Assembly (NCBI RefSeq): GCF_029227915.1
Contig: NC_079877.1
Span: 33,383,851-33,447,850, forward strand
Reading direction: 5' to 3'
From: Hydractinia symbiolongicarpus
Lineage: Eukaryota > Cnidaria > Hydrozoa > Anthoathecata > Hydractiniidae
DNA: 64,000 bases
A program made the position numbers and the translations under genes. Under the pieces are notes generated by a model, which saw only the letters and a program-made list of their open reading frames with translations, made no database searches and had not been told where the DNA came from. Below, in pieces: positions 39,701-51,146 of this stretch (positions are counted from its first letter, which is position 1; the number at the start of each line of letters is the position of its first letter).

Positions 39701-39753
39701 CACTAAAATGCATGAGACTTGTAGTTTTCAAAAATGTTTTCATTTTTGATGAG
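36721..39753 (+). repeat. Diverged D-rich block, right paralogue
   Basis: It repeats markers of the left paralogue at about 8.3 kb: 'gtgagaaaactc' at 36813 (offset 8332), 'ttctttcacc' at 37256 (offset 8535, one extra monomer), 'gattattgaaattatc' at 37648 (offset 7927) and 'aatagccgg' near 38353 (offset 8333). A two-monomer step repeats 'cccaggcttggctcgtatag' at about 37376 and 37785. The end has 'catcgtcaaaag' near 39421 and 'acaaatgaagtaccc' near 39640, then returns to trimer-family sequence. Confidence 0.8.
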
Positions 39754-42700
39754 ACGCTTAAAGAAAGTGGTTTAATCGCCGGCAAACGAAAACCTGCGAT
39801 TTCCCGTAAATCCCGGGTTTGGCCCGTATAGTCAAATGTATACAAAGAAAGTACCCTGTGAGTAAACTCATTTCCAAAACGATTTTTTAAAGTATATTTT
39901 CACCACTAAAACGCATGAGAGTTGTAGTTTTCAAAGATGTTTTCATTTTTGATGAGACGCTGATTAAAAGAAGTTTAATCGCCGGCAAACGAAAACCCGC
40001 CATTTCCCGTAAACCCCGAACTCGGCCTGTATAGTCAAAAGTATATAAAGAAAGTACCCAGGGAGTAAACTGATTTCCCAAACGATTTTTTATATTATTT
40101 TTTCACCACTAAAACGCATGAGACTTGTAGTTTTCAAAAATGTTTTCATTTTTGATGAGACGCTTATTGAAAGAGGTTTAATCGCCGGCAAACGAAAACC
40201 CGCGATTTCCCGTAAATCCCGGGCTTGGCCCGTATAGTCAAAAGTATACAAAGAAAGTACCTTGTGAGTAAACTCATTTCCAGAACGATTTTTTAATATA
40301 TTTTTTCACCACTAAAACGCATAAGACTTGTAGTTTTCAGAAATGTTTTTATTTTTTATGAGACGCTTAATGAAAGTGGTTTAATCGCTGGCAAACGAAA
40401 ACCCGCGATTTCCCGTAAATCCCGGGTTTGGCCCGTATAGTCGAATGTATACAAAGAAAGTACCCTGTGAGTAAACTCATTTCCAAAACGATTTTTTAAA
40501 GTATATTTTCGCCACTAAAACGCATGAGACTTGTAGTTTTCAAAAATGTTTTCATTTTTGATAAGACGCTGATTACAAGAAGTTTAATCGCCGGCAAACA
40601 AAAACCCGCCATTTCCCGTAAACCCCGAACTCGGCCCGTATAGTCAAAAGTATACAAAGAAAGTACCCAGGGAGTAAACTGATTTCCCAAACGATTTTTT
40701 ATATTATTTTTTCACCACTAAAACGCATGAGACTTGTAGTTTTCAAAAATGTTTTCATTTTTGATGGGACGATGAATAAAAGAAGTTTAATCGCCTGCAC
40801 ACGAAAACCCGCGATTTCCCGTAAATCCCGGACTGGGCCCGTATAGTCAAAAGTATACAAATGAAGTACCCAGGGAGTAAACTCATTTCCCGAACGATTT
40901 TGTAAATTATTTTTTAACCACTAAAACGCATGAGACTTGTAGTTTTCAAAAGTGTTTTCATTTTTGATGAGACGCTGAATAAAAGAAGTTTAATCGCCGG
41001 CAAATGAAAACCCGCGATTTCCCGTAAATCCCGGGCTTGGCCCGTATAGTCAAAAGTATACAAAGAAAGTACCCAGAGAGTAAACTCATTTCCCTAACGA
41101 TTTTTTAAATTATTTTTTCACCACTAAAACGCGTGAGACTTGTAGTTTTCAAAAATGTTTTCATTTTTGATTAGACGCTTATTGAAAGTGGTTTAATCGC
41201 CGGCAAACGAAAACCCGCGATTTCCCGTAAATCCCGGGTTTGGCCCGTATAGTCGAATGTATACAAAGAAAGTACCCTGTGAGTAAACTCATTTCCAAAA
41301 CGATTTTTTAAAGTATATTTTCACCACTAAAACGCATGAGACTTGTAGTTTTCAAAAATGTTTTCATTTTTGATGAGACGCTAATTAAAAGAAGTTTAAT
41401 CGCCGGCAAACGAAAACCCGCCATTTCCCGTAAATCCCGGGTTTGGCCCGTATAGTCGAATGTATACAAAGAAAGTACCCTGTGAGTAAACTCATTTCCA
41501 AAACGATTTTTTAAAGTATATTTTCACCACTAAAACGCATGAGACTTGTAGTTTTCAAAAATGTTTTCATTTTTGATGAGACGCTGATTAAAAGAAGTTT
41601 AATCGCCGGCAAACGAAAACCCACCATGTCCCGTAAACCCCGAACTCGGCCCGTATAGTCAAAAGTATACAAAGAAAGTACCCAGGGAGTAAACTGATTT
41701 CCCAAACGATTTTTTATATTATTTTTTCACCACTAAAACGCATGAGACTTGTAGTTTTCAAAAATGTTTTCATTTTTGATGAGACGCTTGTTGAAAGAGG
41801 TTTATTCGCCGGCAAACGAAAACCCGCGATTTCCCGTAAATCCCGGGCTTGGCCCGTATAGTCAAAAGTATACAAAGAAAGTACCCTGTGAGTAAACTCA
41901 TTTCCAGAACGATTTTTTAATATATTATTTCACCACTAAAACGCATAAGACTTGTAGTTTTCGGAAATGTTTTTATTTTTTATGAGACGCTTAATGAAAG
42001 TGGTTTAATCGCCGGCAAACGAAAACCCGCGATTTGACGTAAATCCCGGGTTTGGCCCGTATAGTCGAATGTATACAAAGACAGTACCCTGTAAGTAAAC
42101 TCATTTGCAAAACGATTTTTTAAAGTATATTTTCGCCACTAAAACGCATGAGACTTGTAGTTTTCAAAAATGTTTTCATTTTTGATGAGACGCTGATTAA
42201 AAGAAGTTTAATCGCCGGCAAACAAAAACCCGCCATTTCCTGTAAACCCCGAACTCGGCCCGTATAGTCAAAAGTATACAAAGAAAGTACCCAGGGAGTA
42301 AACTGATTTCCCAACCGATTTTTTATATTATTTTTTCACCACTAAAACGCATGAGACTTGCAGTTTTCAAAAATGTTTTCATTTTTGATGGAACGCTGAA
42401 TAAAAGAAGTTTAATCGCCTGCACACGAAAACCCGCGATTTCCCGTAAATCCCGGACTGGGCCCGTATAGTCAAAAGTATACAAATGAAGTACCCAGGGA
42501 GTAAACTCATTTCCCGAACGATTTTGTAAATTATTTTTTAACCACTAAAACGCATGAGACTTGTAGTTTTCAAAAGTGTTTTCATTTTTGATGAGACGCT
42601 GAATAAAAGAAGTTTAATCGCCGGCAAACGAAAACCCGCGATTTCCCGTAAATCCCGGGCTTGGCCCGTATAGTCAAAAGTATACAAAGAAAGTACCCAG

Positions 42701-42780
42701 GGAGTAAACTCATTTCCCGAACGATTTTTTAAATTATTTTTTCACCACTAAAACGCGTGAGACTTGTAGTTTTCAAAAAT
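39754..42780 (+). repeat. Mixed trimer, D and E segment
   Basis: The first 944 bp (39754-40697) match 25125-26068 at offset 14629, including 'ctcggcctgtatag' with 'gtatataaag' and the 'gataagacgctgattac' B unit at 40496. E-type pairs follow at about 40.76 and 42.39 kb, 8 monomers apart. From about 41.75 kb a composite module (see findings) begins, marked by 'gatttgacg' near 42035 and 'ctgtaagtaaactc'. Confidence 0.8.
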
Positions 42781-44390
42781 GTTTTCAGTTTTGATGAGAC
42801 GCTTATTGAAAGATGTTTAATCGCCGGCAAACGAAAACCCGCGATTTCCCGTAAATCCCGGGTTTGGCCCGTATAGTCGAATGTATACAAAGAAAGTACC
42901 CTGTGAGTAAACTCATTTCCAAAACGATTTTTTAAAGTATATTTTCGCCACTAAAACGCATGAGACTTGTAGTTTTCAAAAATGTTTTCATTTTTGATAA
43001 GACGCTGATTAAAAGAAGTTTAATCGCCGGCAAACAAAAACCCGGCATTTCCCGTAAACCCCGAACTCGGCCCGTATAGTCAAAAGTATACAAAGAAAGT
43101 ACCCAGGGAGTAAACTGATTCCCCAAACGATTTTTTATATTATTTTTTCACCACTAAAACGCATGTGACTTGTAGTTTTCAAAAATGTTTTCATTTTGGA
43201 TGGGACGATGAATAAAAGAAGTTTAATCGCCTGCACACGAAAACCCGCGATTTCCCGTAAATCCCGGACTGGGCCCGTATAGTCAAAAGTATACAAATGA
43301 AGTACCCAGGGAGTAAACTCATTTCCCGAACGATTTTGTAAATTATTTTTTAACCACTAAAACGCATGAGACTTGTAGTTTTCAAAAGTGTTTTCATTTT
43401 TGATGAGACGCTGAATAAAAGAAGTTTAATCGCCGGCAAACGAAAACCCGCGATTTCCCGTAAATCCCGGGCTTGGCCCGTATAGTCAAAAGTATACAAA
43501 GAAAGTACCCAGGGAGTAAACTCATTTCCCGAACGATTTTTTAAATTATTTTTTCACCACTAAAACGCGTGAGACTTGTAGTTTTCAAAAATGTTTTCAG
43601 TTTTGATGAGACGCTTATTGAAAGAGGTTTAATCGCCGGCAAACGAAAACCCGCGATTTCCCGTAAATCCCGGGTTTGGCCCGTATAGTCGAATGTATAC
43701 AAAGAAAGTACCCTGTGAGTAAACTCATTTCCAAAACGATTTTTTAAAGTATATTTTCGCCACTAAAACGCATGAGACTTGTAGTTTTCAAAAATGTTTT
43801 CATTTTTGATAAGACGCTGATTAAAAGAAGTTTAATCGCCGGCAAACAAAAACCCGGCATTTCCCGTAAACCCCGAACTCGGCCCGTATAGTCAAAAGTA
43901 TACAAAAAAAGTACCCAGGGAGTAAACTGATTCCCCAAACGATTTTTTATATCATTTTTTCACCACTAAAACGCATGAGACTTGTAGTTTTCAAAAATGT
44001 TTTCATTTTGGATGGGACGATGAATAAAAGAAGTTTAATCGCCTGCACACGAAAACCCGCGATTTCCCGTAAATCCCGGACTGGGCCCGTATAGTCAAAA
44101 GTATACAAATGAAGTACCCAGGGAGTAAACTCATTTCCCGAACGATTTTGTAAATTATTTTTTAACCACTAAAACGCATGGGACTTGTAGTTTTCAAAAG
44201 TGTTTTCATTTTTGATGAGACGCTGAATAAAAAAAGTTTAATCGCCGGCAAACGAAAACCCGCGATTTCCCGTAAATCCCGGGCTTCGCCCGTATAGTCA
44301 AAAGTATACAAAGAAAGTACCCAGAGAGTAAACTCATTTCCCGAACGATTTTTTAAATTATTTTTTCACCACTAAAACGCGTGAGACTTG
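42781..44390 (+). repeat. 4-monomer HOR, two copies (812-bp period)
   Basis: B units at 42120, 42932, 43744 and 44556 are 812 bp apart. The middle two share private changes: 'gttttcagttttgatg' (about 42780 and 43592), 'aaacccggcatttcc' (near 43047 and 43859), 'ctgattccccaaacg' and 'cattttggatgggacgatg' (near 43192 and 44004). The unit order is D, A-tailed hybrid, B, E plus follower. The outer copies lack these markers, so the two inner copies are the recent duplicates. Confidence 0.83.
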
Positions 44391-44750
44391 TAGTTTTCAA
44401 AAATGTTTTCATTTTTGATGAGACGCTTATTGAAAGTGGTTTAATCGCCGGCAAACGAAAACCTGGGATTTCCCGTAAATCCCGGGTTTGGCCCGTATAG
44501 TCGAATGTATACAAAGAAAGTACCCTGTGAGTAAACTCATTTCCAAAACAATTTTTTAAAGTATATTTTCACCACTAAAACGCATGAGACTTGTAGTTTT
44601 CAAAAATGTTTTCATTTTTGATGAGACGCGGATTAAAAGAAGTTTAATCGCCGGCAAACGAAAACCCGCCATTTCCCGTAAACCCCGAACTCGGTCCGTA
44701 TAGTCAAAAGTATACAAAGAAAGTACCCAGGGAGTAAACTGATTTCCCAA

Positions 44751-46990
44751 ACGATTTTTTATATTATTTTTTCACCACTAAAACGCATGAGACTTGTAGT
44801 TTTCAAAAATGTTTTCATTTTTGATGAGACGCTTATTGAAAGAGGTTTATTCGCCGGCAAACGAAAACCCGCGATTTCCCGTAAATCCCGGGTTTGGCCC
44901 GTATAGTTGAATGTATACAAAGAAAGTACCCTGTGAGTAAACTCATTTCCAAAACGATTTTTTAAAGTATATTTTCACCACTAAAACGCATGAGACTTGT
45001 AGTTTTCAAAAATGTTTTCATTTTTGATGAGACGCTGATTAAAAGAAGTTTAATCGCCGGCAAACGAAAACCCGCCATTTCCCGTAAACCCCGAACTCGG
45101 CCCGTACAGTCAAAAGTATACAAAGAAAGTACCCAGGGAGTAAACTCATTTCCCGAACGATTTTTTAAATTATTTTTTCACCACTAAAAGGCGTGAGACT
45201 TGTAGTTTTCAAAAATGTTTTCATTTTTGATGAGACGCTTATTGAAAGTGGTTTAATCGCCGGCAAACGAAAACCCGCGATTTCCCGTAAATCCCGGGTT
45301 TGGCCCGTATAGTCGAATGTATACAAAGAAAGTACCCTGTGAGTAAACTCATTTCCAAAACGATTTTTTAAAGTATATTTTCACCACTAAAACGCATGAG
45401 ACTTGTAGTTTTCAAAAATGTTTTCATTTTTGATGAGACGCTGATTAAAAGAAGTTTAGTCGCCGGCAAACGAAAACCCGCCATTTCCCGTAAACCCCGA
45501 ACTCGGCCCGTATAGTCAAAAGTATACAAAGAAAGTATCCAGGGAGTAAACTGATTTCCCAAACGATTTTTTATATTATTTTTTCACCACTAAAAGGCGT
45601 GAGACTTGTAGTTTTCAAAAATGTTTTCATTTTTGATGAGACGCTTATTGAAAGTGGTTTAATCGCCGGCAAACGAAAACCCGCGATTTCCCGTAAATCC
45701 CGGGTTTGGGCCGTATAGTCGAATGTATACAAAGAAAGTACCCTGTGAGTAAACTCATTTCCAAAACGATTTTTTAAAGTATATTTTCACCACTAAAACG
45801 CATGAGACTTGTAGTTTTCAAAAATGTTTTCATTTTTGATGAGACGCTGATTAAAAGAAGTTTAATCGCCGGCAAACGAAAACCCGCCATTTCCCGTAAA
45901 CCCCGAACTCGGCCCGTATAGTCAAAAGTATACAAAGAAAGTACCCAGGGAGTAAACTGATTTCCCAAACGATTTTTTATATTATTTTTTCACCACTAAA
46001 ACGCATGAGACTTGTAGTTTTCAAAAATGTTTTCATTTTTGATGAGACGCTTATTGAAAGAGGTTTATTCGCCGGCAAACGAAAACCTGCGATTTCCCGT
46101 AAATCCTGGGTTTGGCCCGTATAGTCGAATGTATACAAAGAAAGTACCCTGTGAGTAAACTCATTTCCAAAACGATTTTTTAAAGTATATTTTCACCACT
46201 AAAACGCATGAGACTTGTAGTTTTCAAAAATGTTTTCATTTTTGATGAGACGCTGATTAAAAGAAGTTTAGTCGCCGGCAAACGAAAACTCGCCATTTCC
46301 CGTAAACCCCGAACTCGGCCCGTATAGTCAAAAGTATACAAAGAAAGTATCCAGGGAGTAAACTGATTTCCCAAACGATTTTTTATATTATTTTTTCACC
46401 ACTAAAACGCATGAGACTTGTAGTTTTCAAAAATGTTTTCATTTTTGATGAGACGCTTATTGAAAGAGGTTTATTCGCCGGCAAACGAAAACCCGCGATT
46501 TCCCGTAAATCCCGGGCTTGGCCCGTATAGTCAAAAGTATACAAAGAAAGTACCCTGTGAGTAAACTCATTTCCAAAACGATTTTTTAAAGTATATTTTC
46601 ACCACTAAAACGCATGAGACTTGTAGTTTTCAAAAATGTTTTCATTTTTGATGAGACGCTGATTAAAAGAAGTTTAGTCGCCGGCAAACGAAAACTCGCC
46701 ATTTCCCGTAAACCCCGAACTCGGCCCGTATAGTCAAAAGTATACAAAGAAAGTATCCAGGGAGTAAACTGATTTCCCAAACGATTTTTTATATTATTTT
46801 TTCACCACTAAAACGCATGAGACTTGTAGTTTTCAAAAATGTTTTCATTTTTGATGAGACGCTTATTGAAAGAGGTTTATTCGCCGGCAAACGAAAACCC
46901 GCGATTTCCCGTAAATCCCGGGCTTGGCCCGTATCGTCAAAAGTATACAAAGAAAGTACCCTGTGAGTAAACTCATTTCCAGAACGATTT
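44751..46990 (+). repeat. Dimeric segment (406-bp period)
   Basis: B units at 45368, 45774, 46180 and 46586 are exactly 406 bp apart. The unit between them is a hybrid with C head ('tatattatt', 'cttattgaaag') and A tail ('tttccaaaacg'), so the trimer has been reduced to a dimer by fusing C to A. The B units at 46180 and 46586 share 'gtttagtcgcc', 'aaaactcgcc' and 'agtatccaggg'; that at 45368 shares two of the three and that at 45774 none. Confidence 0.85.
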
Positions 46991-49900
46991 TTTAATATAT
47001 TTTTTCACCACTAAAACGCATAAGACTTGTAGTTTTCAGAAATGTTTTTATTTTTTATGAGACGCTTAATGAAAGTGGTTTAATCGCCGGCAAACGAAAA
47101 CCCGCGATTTGACGTAAATCCCGGGTTTGGCCCGTATAGTCGAATGTATACAAAGAAAGTACACTGTAAGTAAACTCATTTCCAAAACGATTTTTTAAAG
47201 TATATTTTCGCCACTAAAACGCATGAGACTTGTAGTTTTCAAAAATGTTTTCATTTTTGATAAGACGCTGATTAAAAGAAGTTTAATCGCCGGCAAACAA
47301 AAACCCGCCATTTCCTGTAAACCCCGAACTCGGCCCGTATAGTCAAAAGTATACAAAGAAAGTACCCAGGGAGTAAACTGATTTCCCAAACGATTTTTTA
47401 TATTATTTTTTCACCACTAAAACGCATGAGACTTGCAGTTTTCAAAAATGTTTTCATTTTTGATGGGACGCTGAATAAAAGAAGTTTAATCGCCTGCACA
47501 CGAAAACCCGCGATTTCCCGTAAATCCCGGACTGGGCCCGTATAGTCAAAAGTATACAAATGAAGTACCCAGGGAGTAAACTCATTTCCCGAACGATTTT
47601 GTAAATTATTTTTTAACCACTAAAACGCATGAGACTTGTAGTTTTCAAAAGTGTTTTCATTTTTGATGAGACGCTGAATAAAAGAAGTTTAATCGCCGGC
47701 AAACGAAAACCCGCGATTTCCCGTAAATCCCGGGCTTGGCCCGTATAGTCAAAAGTATACAAAGAAAGTACCCAGGGAGTAAACTCATTTCCCGAACGAT
47801 TTTTTAAATTATTTTTTCACCACTAAAACGCGTGAGACTTGTAGTTTTCAAAAATGTTTTCATTTTTGATGAGACGCTTATTGAAAGAGGTTTAATCGCC
47901 GGCAAACGAAAACCCGCGATTTCCCGTAAATCCCGGGCTTGGCCCATATAGTCAAAAGTATACAAAGAAAGTACCCTGTGAGTAAACTGATTTCCCGAAC
48001 GATTTTTTAAATTATTTTTTCACCACTAAAACGCGTGAGACTTGTAGTTTTCAAAAGTGTTTTCATTTTTGATGAGACGCTTATTGAAAGAGGTTTAATC
48101 GCCGGCAAACGAAAACCCGCGATTTCCCGTAAATCCCGGCTTGGCCCGTATTGTCAAAAGTATACAAAGAAAGTACCCTGTGAGTAAACTCATTTCCAGT
48201 ACGATTTTTTAAATTATTTTTTCACCACTAAAACGCATAAGACTTGTAGTTTTTAGAAATGTTTTTATTTTTGATGAGACGCTTAATGAAAGTGGTTTAA
48301 TCGCCGGCAAACGAAAACCCGCGATTTCCCGTAAATCCCGGGTTTGGCCCGTATAGTCGAATGTATACAAAGAAAGTACCCTGTGAGTAAACTCATTTCC
48401 AAAACAATTTTTAAAGTATATTTTCACCACTAAAACGCATGAGACTTGTAGTTTTCAAAAGTGTTTTCATTTTTGATGAGAAGCTGAATAAACGAAGTTT
48501 AATCGCCGGCAAACGAAAACCCGCGATTTCCCGTAAACCCCGAACTCGGCCCGTATAGTCAAAAGTATGCAAAGAAAGTTCCCAGGGAGTAAACTGATTT
48601 CCCGAACGATTTTTTAAATTATTTTTTCACCACTAAAACGCGTGAGACTTGTAGTTTTCAAAAGTGTTTTCATTTTTGATGAAACGCTGAATAAAAGAAG
48701 TTTAATCGCCTGCACACGAAAACCCGCGATTTCCCGTAAATCCCGGACTGGGCCCGTATAGTGAAAAGTATACAAAGAAAGTACCCTGTGAGTAAACTCA
48801 TTTCCCGAACGATTTTTTAAATTATTTTCTCACCACTAAAACGCATAAGACTTGTAGTTTTCAGAAATGTTTTTATTTTTGATGAGACGCTTAATGAAAG
48901 TGGTTTAATCGCCGGCAAACGAAAACCCGCGATTTCCTGTAAATCCCGGGTTTGGCCCGTATAGTCAAATGTATACAAAGAAAGTACCCTGTGAGTAAAC
49001 TCATTTCCAAAACGATTTTTTAAAGTATATTTTCACCACTAAAACGCATGAGACTTGTAGTTTTCAAAAATGTTTTCATTTTTGATGAGACGCTGATTAA
49101 AAGAAGTTTAATCGCCGGCAAACGAAAACCCGCCATTTCCCGTAAACCCCGAACTCGGCCCGTATAGTCAAAAGTATACAAAGAAAGTACCCAGGGAGTA
49201 AACTGATTTCCCAAACGATTTTTTATATTATTTTTTCACCACTAAAACGCATGAGACTTGTAGTTTTCAAAAATGTTTTCATTTTTGATGAGACGCTTAT
49301 TGAAAGAGGTTTATTCGCCGGCAAACGAAAACCCGCGATTTCCCGTAAATCCCGGGTTTGGCCCGTATAGTCGAATGTATACAAAGAAAGTACCCTGTGA
49401 GTAAACTCATTTCCAAAACGATTTTTTAAAGTATATTTTCACCACTAAAACGCATAAGACTTGTAGTTTTCAGAAATGTTTTTATTTTTTATGAGACGCT
49501 TAATGAAAGTGGTTTAATCGCCGGCAAACGAAAACCCGCGATTTGACGTACTTCCCGGGTTTGGCCCGTATAGTCGAATGTATACAAAGAAAGTACCCTG
49601 TAAGTAAACTCATTTCCAAAACGATTTTTTAAAGTATATTTTCGCCACTAAAACGCATGAGACTTGTAGTTTTCAAAAATGTTTTCATTTTTGATGAGAC
49701 GCTGATTAAAAGAAGTTTAATCGCCGGCAAACAAAAACCCGCCATTTCCTGTAAACCCCGAACTCGGCCCGTATAGTCAAAAGTATACAAAGAAAGTACC
49801 CAGGGAGTAAACTGATTTCCCAAACGATTTTTTATATTATTTTTTCACCACTAAAACGCATGAGACTTGCAGTTTTCAAAAATGTTTTCATTTTTGATGG

Positions 49901-51146
49901 GACGCTGAATAAAAGAAGTTTAATCGCCTGCACACGAAAACCCGCGATTTCCCGTAAATCCCGGACTGGGCCCGTATAGTCAAAAGTATACAAATGAAGT
50001 ACCCAGGGAGTAAACTCATTTCCCGAACGATTTTGTAAATTATTTCTTAACCACTAAAACGCATGAGACTTGTAGTTTTCAAAAGTGTTTTCATTTTTGA
50101 TGAGACGCTGAATAAAAGAAGTTTAATCGCCGGCAAACGAAAACCCGCGGTTTCCCGTAAATCCCGGGCTTGGCCCGTATAGTCAAAAGTATACAAAGAA
50201 AGTACCCAGGGAGTAAACTCATTTCCCGAACGATTTTTTAAATTATTTTTTCACCACTAAAACGCGTGAGACTTGTAGTTTTCAAAAATGTTTTCATTTT
50301 TGATGAGACGCTTATTGAAAGAGGTTTAATCGCCGGCAAACGAAAACCCGCGATTTCCCGTAAATCCCGGGCTTGGCCCGTATAGTCAAAAGTATACAAA
50401 GAAAGTACCGTGTGAGTAAACTGATTTCCCGAACGATTTTTTAAATTATTTTTTCACCACTAAAACGCGTGAGACTTGTAGTTTTCAAAAGTGTTTTCAT
50501 TTTTGATGAGACGCTTATTGAAAGAGTTTTAATCGCCGGCAAACGAAAACCCGCGATTTCCCGTAAATCCCGGGCTTGGCCCGTATAGTCAAAAGTATAC
50601 AAAGAAAGTACCCTGTGAGTAAACTCATTTCCAGAACGATTTTTTAAATTATTTTTTCACCACTAAAACGCATAAGACTTGTAGTTTTCAGAAATGTTTT
50701 TATTTTTGATGAGACGCTTAATGAAAGTGGTTTAATCGCCGGCAAACAAAAACCCGCGATTTCCCGTAAATCCCGGGTTTGGCCCGTATAGTCGAATGTA
50801 TACAAAGAAAGTACCCTGTGAGTAAACTCATTTCCCGAACGATTTTTTAAATTATTTTTTCACCACTAAAACGCGTGAGACTTGTAGTTTTCAAAAGTGT
50901 TTTCATTTTTGATGAAACGCTGAATAAAAGAAGTTTTATCGCCTGCACACGAAAACCCGCGATTTCCCGTAAATCCCGGACTGGGCCCGTATAGTCAAAA
51001 GTATACAAAGAAAGTACCCTGTGAGTAAACTCATTTCCCGAACGATTTTTGAAATTATTTTCTCACCACTAAAACGCATAAGACTTGTAGTTTTCAGAAA
51101 TGTTTTTATTTTTGATGAGACGCTTAATGAAAGTGGTTTAATCGCC
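46991..51146 (+). repeat. Composite A-B-E-D module region (12-monomer spacing)
   Basis: B units at 47195 and 49629 lie 2434 bp apart, each preceded by an A unit with 'gatttgacgta' and 'ctgtaagtaaactc' and followed by an E unit with 'ttgcag' and 'gatgggacgctg', then the 'ttaaccac' unit. Between modules are D and C units, including one with 'tttccagtacg' (near 48195) that leads into an A unit with 'tttttagaaatg' and a 202-bp T-loss unit. From about 49805 the sequence is repeated at 60952. Confidence 0.82.

Noticed and set aside
26120-39754. Transposon insertion as the cause of the 14.6-kb block
   Set aside because: All the sequence in it is the same satellite in phase; no terminal repeats, coding domains or target-site duplication of transposon type are seen.
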